Assembly: GCF_964355755.1 (NCBI RefSeq)
Contig: NC_092671.1
Coordinates: forward strand, 1,185,001-1,249,000
Source: Antedon mediterranea
Lineage: Eukaryota; Echinodermata; Crinoidea; Comatulida; Antedonidae
Length of the DNA stretch: 64,000 nt
Direction of reading: 5' to 3'
Part shown: piece by piece, positions 41,201-50,200 of the stretch
Position numbering within the stretch: the first letter of the stretch is position 1
Layout: the number at the start of each line of letters is the position of its first letter
Translations under genes and position numbers: made by a program
Notes under the pieces: model-generated
Seen by the model: the letters and a program-made list of their open reading frames with translations, nothing else
What the model was told of the DNA's origin: nothing
Database searches by the model: none

Positions 41201-44200
41201 ACGTGTATTTACAATCCATATAAATAAGGTACGATGTTTAGCGTTCACAGTTTACCTTCCTGTGTTGAATGTTTCGTTTAGTTTCAAACAATGCGATCAA
41301 AAAAGGCATGTGAAGCCAGGCCCAACAGGTAAAGACCCTAACAACAGCAAGCACTTAGCAGCACTACGGCGCAGCGGACGGAGAACACAGGGTACAAAAA
41401 CAATTTGTTTGTAGGCCTTAATTACAACTATTCATACACAGAGTGTTAACCACAGTAAAAATCAAGCCAATGACATTATGTTGTAGAATATAAATTATTG
41501 TTATTTTCCGAGTTTCGATTCCTGAAGCTTTTTTGTTAGTATAATCCATATTTATAAGAATTCAAAACACAGAGACGGACACCGACCCCTCTCTCTCTCT
41601 CTCTCTGTTTAGCCTTCTGCACGTGTATTGTGGACTATACCATTTCCTTGAGTTCGGTAAAAAGGCGCTTGTTAATTTAGTGTATGACGTTGTTAAACAA
41701 GATTTTTTCGATGATCTGTCGGCTGGATTAATATTGAGATGGGTGCGATAAAATATAAATATAATATACTTCCAACGATCTTCGGGTTAAGGTACCGGTT
41801 TAACTTTAGTACTAAAAGTGGACACCCCTAATTTTACACGTATAATGGACTACACCATGCAGGAACGCACATGGTATTTTCATATCAGAGGGTGCGTGTG
41901 CATCAAATAGAATTGTTTTCCCAATGTATTGAATCGCGTGTGTTTGATCGGATCGGCGGCGGGAGGATAGGCGGCGCGCTAGGCTAGGAGTGCGTGTAAT
42001 TTTTTTTCAACGAAGGCGGCTAGCTCGATTATTGAGACGGAGGTGGTGCGACTTTAATACTTTCAGTGACCTCCGATCGAGGAACGTTTTTAGCTTTAGC
42101 CTTTATTATTAAAAGTGTACACCCCTGTATTTTAATGTACTATCTATACCGTGATTTACCACGCACGGCGGCCGGAACGATATTGTTTTGGTTACATAAA
42201 TATGTTCGATGTTTTGTCTAAATGCGTCTAGGGAAATCCCCTTGCAACGAAGACAGGCGATAGTTTTGCGTCTCATCCGATATTCTTGACATTATTTTCT
42301 ATCTACTTCAGTGGTTTTTATTGTGGTAAAACTCGGGAAGGGCACTCACGGCCAACGCAAAAAAAAGGGCAGGCCAGTAGTGGCCGTGGGTGCTATTCAT
42401 TTTCGAGGGCATTGAGGCCAACTGGGAGGGCACCGACGGCACTGGCCGCGGTAAAATTCGAGGCCTGGACAAGGTTGAATATACACCTTAATTCCATTGT
42501 CTTATTGGCACTGGGAACTAGGTGTACCTGGGGTAGCACTAACATTTCATTTTGTTTAGCCATTTGGCGAAAGTCAAAATATTTTTTTTAGTCAAATCAG
42601 TTTATCTATAGCCAAAATGGCTAAAGTCAAATTTTTTTATTTAGCCAAATGAATCGGTTTATAGCCAACATTTAAAATTTTTGAAATATAGTGGTAAAAA
42701 CATTTTAGTCAATTTATCTATGTCAACAGGTCTATACACTGTTCCCTGAACATTTTTGTAAGGCATTGAGATAAAGAACCATGCCTATATTATGCTATAT
42801 CACTGTATGATTAAAACAAGAATATTTCTTACAAAAAACGCTGCTCGCTTATTGTTATTGCTAAGGTCAAGTCTGGGGGTCACTTCATCACGCCTAGATA
42901 CTTCAAGTATCCTATTACAAACAAAAACTTCAATGGACTGTTCTGATAATAATTCAATGATTATCTGACAGCGAATTATATCATGGGACTCATAAATACC
43001 AGAATGCTTTGGGATTTGTCGTTAGACTCTTTTCTCAGCCGTTTTTGGATTCAACAGGTGGTACCAATAAATTATAGTGGAGTTTCCATTTTAACAAAAA
43101 TGTCAAAGTGTAGTACTATAAAGCTGCTTGATTTCATCTAATGAATGAGTCATCTCGTGTGACGTAGCGGGCTAGAGCAGCAGCGTGAAAAAAAATTTTT
43201 TTGTTTTTTATTTACATGATCAAAACAATTGTTCAAATTGTTTTTAATCATACAGCATTTATACAGTTATCAATTTAATAAGAAACATTTTACAGTTTTC
43301 TGAAATCCCCTGAACGCTATGTTACTTTTGTTTTTTACGCTTGGCTGGTCATGGTCATCAGAATCACCGCCGCGCAGCCGGTTAATGTTTTTAAATTGGG
43401 TATGCTCAAGAGGTGCGAAAGTGCAGAACCGCCGGTCTAGGCCTACAAAATTATGTACAACAACGCAACAGTATATCGTATGCTAAAATATTTAGGGAAA
43501 TTCCTAGCAAACGAACACTCGTATCGTTGTTAAACTTAAGATAATATAGGCCAAAGCACAGAGTACACGTTTTTCCATCCCTCAAGGCTGCGCCGAAGCG
43601 TTTCTGTCAGGGCGAGAAATTTATGATTTATCCGATTATTACAGTATTAATTTTACACAACAAAACAGAAGCCGGCGGCCGGCCCCGCTCAGATGCACGT
43701 GTGTGTTCAGCTAAATCCCTGTTAGACTCTCCCATTTCCCGCATGTTGTTTTGTTTACACTGACGCACGAGGGAAGTTTATTAAGGCTAAAATATGAAAC
43801 TACATTAAATTGGAAGACTCTAAAATGCATAACGCATACATTTTTTATTTCGATAAGATTAAGACGTCATTCATCGAAGATACTATAATGTTTCTTTTTA
43901 ATCTGAAAAGTACACCCCTATCGAAAAATAGACAATCCCGGTAATTAGCCGACCGTCGGCTACGTAGTCGATCGTTTGTGCAGCGCACAACACGTGATAG
44001 TTTGGGTAGACTTCATCATCCATGTGTCGTGTAACGCCAGTCTCTCTGTGCAGTCTACCTCTGCTATCTCCATCTTTTAAAAAAACAAAGAGACGCCTGG
44101 TACAACGAAACAAGTTGACGAAAAATGGAGCTTGAAGTAAACAACGTGAAAACGAACAAAATAAATGTTTGGAGATCGACAAATGGACCTTTTAGTTGGA

Positions 44201-47200
44201 CTTTATGCTTTCGCCAAAATGATTATTTAATTATCTATTTTATCATATGTCATCGCCAAAATGGCTAAAGTAGCCGTTTTATTTTTCGCCAATCTAGAAA
44301 CGTTTTCGCCCATGGCGACTTGGCGATCGGCCAGTGCGAGCCTAGTGTACAGTCAACTGTGCAGATAGAAAACTTTACATTAGACCCACAGTCAACTGTG
44401 CCGATAAAAAATAATAAATTGCATGCATGGTTGATAGCCACTTCCATAGAAATAAAATCAAGCTGTACACTTACCATAATGCTGAGTACAGTTCAACTCA
44501 GACCACTTGGCTAAGCCTTCAGCAAAGAAAGAATCTGCGTCCTATATTAAAATTTAAAAACAGGTGCTTTTTACTTTTCTTGTTAGATATACTCTATAAT
44601 ATAATCCTTGATGCAATATAATATTTATAAAATAATAATAAAAAATGATATCGTGTGTGTATTTACAAATTACCAGAAGCAGCAGTATCTGCATTTGTTG
44701 TGACGTACTATCTCCCGGAGGTTGTATAGTACAGTAGGTCATACAATTGACAAGTGCATAATATTGTAACTTTATTTGAAAAACAATGGAAACCCAAACA
44801 CCATAGGCCTATTACTATAAGTTGAGAAAATTGCACGTGGAACTAAATAAAAGGGGCATAGAAGCTTTTAGACAACAAAAGTAAATATCAAAAGATAAAA
44901 ATTATTCAAAATACCTCTGGTAATTGCTGTGTACGACTTCCATGTCTGATAACATCGATATTCACTTTAGCCAATCGCTCAGAAAAAGTCTCAAACTGTA
45001 TTAATTGATAAAAGATAAAAAAGTAAACCAAATGATTACGATTGCTAATGAATGAACCTAGCCTAGCTAGACCTAAGCCCTTGATGACAAAAATTTATTT
45101 AATTTTAAGCAAGTTTACAAAACATACAAATCATTTTGCAACAATACAACCACAAGTTAGGCCTATGTAGTTGAGTGGATTACTGTCAAAGCGGCCGCTA
45201 GTTCAATAACGGTAATTTGTATGGAACGCCGTGTGCGCTTTGATTGTTTCGACAGGTTTTCTTTTCTTTGGACGTAAATAACAATCTACATTATTAATAT
45301 TATGTAATTTATTCTCTTTTTTTTACAGATTGAATGTGATACCTTCTTTTAAACGAAATGGCGAATCAATGGTTACTTACTTTAACTGTTCTAAATGATA
45401 TATATGTTTAATAAAGTCGATAAAATACATTGTGGTGTTTGTATTGTATATCAATATAATATACTGTATAATGAGCGAATTATTAAGAATAATATATATA
45501 TTTTTTCAATAAAGTATATCAAAATATATATATTTGATATTAATATATTAGTAAAGTAACTACTGTAAGTAGTACGTGTGCGCAAACATAATTTAATTAC
45601 AATAACATGATGACATCAATTTTTCAAGATTACACAAACCAACAGTGGTGTTGGTAGTCTATGAGTGCCGCTTACCTGGATAAACCAACATAAGCCTCTC
45701 TCTCCGACGAGAGGTAAACATTACGAAAAGAAGAACATTAATAACATTAATTTTTCCCCACCCCCGTCGGATAATGGATCAGTCCGCCACCAGTACGCCC
45801 TCAAGTGAGACACACCCACTTATCATCGTCATCATTTCTCAAGACCACCTGCCTGAGGGGACGGTAGGGAGGGCGTTTATCCAGGTAAGCGGCACTCATA
45901 GACTACCAACACCACTGTTGGTTTGTGTAGTCTATATCGTGCCTAGCTTACCTGGATAAACCAACATAAGCCAGTGTAGCACCGGACTAGAGTCTAGTCG
46001 GAGGCGGGAGGCAAGGTAAACATTGTCATACATACCTAGTGTCTGGGCTTCAAGATTGAAGCCGCCACCGTAGACTGGTTTGCGGAGGTATCCGACAGGT
46101 AGTGGGATGTGAAGGTGGACTGTGATCGCCACCATGCCGCTTGCAGGATGTCTGGAAGGGGCACCCCAGCAAACAGCGCCCATGAAGCGGCTATGCCACG
46201 CACTTGGTGCATATGTGCCGGAGGAGGCGTATTTGTGGAGTCGTAACCAGCCCGGATGGCTGCCACGACCCAGTTTGCCAGCGTCGACCGAGCAGCCGGT
46301 CGGAAGGGTGCAACTGTCGATACGAACAGATGTGACGCTGAGACCCGAATGGACTCTGTGCGTTTGATGTAAAACTTTAGTGCCCGCACCGGGCACCAAA
46401 GTCCGTCTTCCTCAACCCCTGAACATGCAGCAATGGTGGGAATAAACACAGTCGGCGGCGAGAAGTTCAATGTCTGAGATTTTGCAAGGAAATCTTTTCT
46501 AAAAACCAACCGCGCGCCACCCCGTTCAAACCTGATGTGCCCTGGCTCCAGAGAAAGAGCATGCAGTTCACCTCTGCGCTTGCACGAGGCTAGTGCAATC
46601 AAAAAGGCAGTTTTGAGAGTCAGGTTGTAAAGTGATGCCCTACTCAGGGGCTCGAAGGGTGGACGCATAAGAGCGGCTAGGACGACATTGACGTCCCAAC
46701 GTGGAATCAGGGCCTTAGTAGGAGGCCGTTCTCGAAACATCCCGCGAAGCAAACTGGAAATTGCAGGGGATGAAGAGATGGTCGAGCCGTCCTTAAAATT
46801 CGGAATTACTGCACCCAAGGCAGACCGATAGCCGGATACGGTGCGAACCTGCAGACCTGACTCAAACAGGTAATGTAGGAAAGCGCAGACCTGGCCCAAA
46901 GTCACTTTCATAGGGTCGGTCTTCTGGCGCTTGCACCATTTGAAAAAGTGTTTTAATCGGCTATTGTAGACAGCAAGAGTGGATTCCCGCCGGGATTTCG
47001 CCGCGAGGGCGGCCGGGCCATCTGGAATGCCTGAGTCTCTGAAGCGATCCCTGACAATGGCCATACAGTCAGGTCGAGGGATATGAGGTTCGGTAGAGCA
47101 AACCGAGCTCGGCCCTGCGTCAGCAAGTCGTTCCGAATCGGAAGACGTAACGGCTGATCGTACAGAAGGCCTAGTAGCAGTGGAAACCACGGCTGCCTGG

Positions 47201-50200
47201 GCCAATACGGCGCTATTAGTAGGACTCGGCATTGATGGCGCTGAATGTGCGTCAGGACCAGTGGCAGAATTGAAATCGGTGGAAAGGCATATGCCCAAAG
47301 GTTGTCCCATGGTATGGACAGGGCATCCACCGCCCACGCATGAGCATCCCGATATCGACTGCAGAAAGTCGGGAGCTGCGTGTTGCCTGACGTCGCAAAC
47401 AGATCTACATGGGGCCGCCCAAAGTGGTTGAAGATTTGGGTGGCGATTATTGGAAGGAGACGCCATTCCGTAGGACGTAGAAGTGGACGGGACAGGGCGT
47501 CCGCCACTATGTTCAGACGACCCGCAATGTGGGCCGCTGACAGTTGGATGTTGTGCCTTATACACCACATCAGCACCGTCCACGTGTGGCAACATAGCGT
47601 GGGGGACCGTGTACCCCCCTGCCTGTTTATGTATGCCACGACGGTTGTGTTGTCGGAATTGACGAGAACATGGCGATTTGCCAGGTGGGGAAGAAGAGCC
47701 TCCAACGAGCGCTCGACTGCCCAAAGTTCGAGCAGGTTGATGTGGGCGCGCGTCTCCTCGGGCGACCAGAGGCCGGAGACGCGAATGTCCGGAGACGGTA
47801 TGTGACCGCCCCAGCCTACTTCGGATGCGTCCGTTTCCACACGGACATCCGGAATTGACCTTTGTATAGGTGTGCCCACAAGTAACCTGTCTTCCACGAG
47901 CCACCATTCGAGATGCGAGATAATGAACGCATTCGTTGGAACCACTTTGTGTAGAGGGTCTGATCTTGGGCGGTATGCTGCCAGAAGGTGCAGATGTAGA
48001 GGCCGCATCCTTAACCGGCAGAACGGAACGAGAGTGACGAGGCTGGCCAGTGACCCCAAGGTGCGTAGCCAGTCGTACGCCGTCGGAGCCTGAGCATTGA
48101 TAAGATGTAGCACTGCAGTTCTTGCCTTGGCCACACGCTCGATGGATGGGCACGCACGGCCCGTAACCAAATTTATTTGGGCTCCGAGATACAGAGGGTT
48201 CTGAGAAGGGAGAAGACATGACTTCTCCTCGTTTATTATGAACCCTGCTTGTTCCGTCACGAGGCGGACAAAAGATAAGCTGCTCAGCAGCTGGTCCCTG
48301 GACTGGGCCACGATCAACCAATCGTCTAAGTACATGAAAACTCTGATGCCGTGTTGATGAAAGAACACCGCCAGGGTTCTCACTAGACGAGTAAACACTC
48401 GTGGGGCCGTTGAGAGGCCGAACGGCAGAGCTACGAATTGGTATACCTGATCGTGAATGCGGAAGCGCAGCCAACTCTGGTGTTCTTGCGCAATAGGCAC
48501 GTGAAAGTACGCGTCTTTCAAGTCTATTGTGGCTGCCCAGTCCCCTCGTCTTAGCCCCAACAGGATAGATGAGACAGTCTCCATCCTGAACCTGCGGGGC
48601 CGAATGTACCGCTTGTTCAGACTTTTGAGGTTTAGGATGGGTCGCCAATCGCCCGATTTTTTCTGGGCGAGGAAAACGGTGGATTCGTGTCCCGGGATCG
48701 TAAGTTGTTCTTTTTGAACATGCACCACAGCTCCTTTCTGGAGCAGTGCTTCGAGGCCCGTCATGAGCGCTTGACTCTTTTCCGGCTCTGACGGAATCCT
48801 CGTGTGCCGGGCACCTCCGCTCACCGGAGGGCTCGAGAATTCGATACGATACCCGTGTGTCACGGTGGAGAGAACCCATCTGTCTGTGGTCAGGGTCTCC
48901 CAAACCCGTGAAAACCGTTTCAAGCGACCCCCCACCTGCCCGCCCTCGCTTGGAGGGACGGGCGCCCCCAAGCCGTCACCGGCGCTTCACATTATAATAC
49001 CGGCGACCACTCCTGTCGACGGACATAAGGACGTCCTCTGTCCGGGATTCCGAAGGCTTCAAAAAATTAGTCCTGGACGGGTCCAGGTTCTGGTCCTCAC
49101 GGACCCGTTCCTTCGCTGCCTCCGGGACGCTCGGCGCCGCGATGTACAGTTCGAATTGTTTCTGCGGCACCGGAAAAGCCGATGACAGGCTATAAGGCAT
49201 AGGCCTACGAACCTTGGACTCCTTAGCGATCAGCTCCACACGTTCCACAAGTTCTGGATCGAGAGGCGTAACCGGGCACGAAGATACCTTCTTAAAGGGC
49301 GTGCGTACGCCAAAAGTGGAATACCGCTTAGACGAAGGAGTATGCTTAGGCTCTCGATACGTGAAATCGACGCCGAGAAAGGACAGCACCGCGGGGACCG
49401 TCCGCATAACTAGCGCCTGCAGACCTTCCTCCCCTAGCCCGGCCTGCTCTCGTAAGCTATCTCTATCATCGTCAGAGAGCGAGGCCATCGTCCTGTCACT
49501 ATCGTAGTCCCTTTGCCGGACGGACGAACCATCGAAAAACGAGGTTTGCTGTGGGCCAACATCAATGTATGGAATCTGGGGAGGAGGTCTACTCTGAGAG
49601 GGTACCTCAGGCTCATCCCTCGGCAGAGCTCTCACAGCTGCAACAATGGCTTGCAGTAACCCCGGAGAAATCTCATTCACCCCCGGAACCGCAGAGGCCG
49701 CAGCCGGTGCAGGCATATCTGGAAGGCTAACTTCCGGCGCGACGACAGGAGGGCCTGCCGTATCAACGGTACCCACCTCCGGAGGTGGTACCGCTTCCGT
49801 GCGCTCTTTAGGCTTAGGGAGCGATTTGAACTTGGACACAAACATCGCACGGCGACAACTCGGTACACGTGCGGCAATTTATACACTCCAAGTGGCGGTC
49901 CCACTTCACGGTAGAGCGGGGACCCCTACATTTAATACAGTCCTGCTTAGGCATGGTGATCTAACAGACCTACTTTTCCCCACTAGCCTAACGAACAACA
50001 AAAGATCTTCCAGTATTTCTATCCAGGTGAAACACACTGGATAACGGCTTACAACGCTAAATTTTAACTCCTGGCAACTAGTCAAGGGTAACGATTCTAA
50101 ACGTATCCACCACAAGATAACGATCTACTACACTTAGCTTCGTTTTCTTGCTCTATTCTTCTCTTCCAGTCTACAGTATAAAGGTCTTTATCGCAAATTC

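Noticed and set aside
42286-42591. 101-codon frame at the right end of the 1.6-kb TIR element
   Set aside because: It crosses the element end and its flank, so it cannot be an ancestral transposase, and it shows no motif.
47180-49507. Plus-strand frames of 60-140 codons within the DIRS element
   Set aside because: Antisense shadows of gag and RT created by GC-rich coding sequence.
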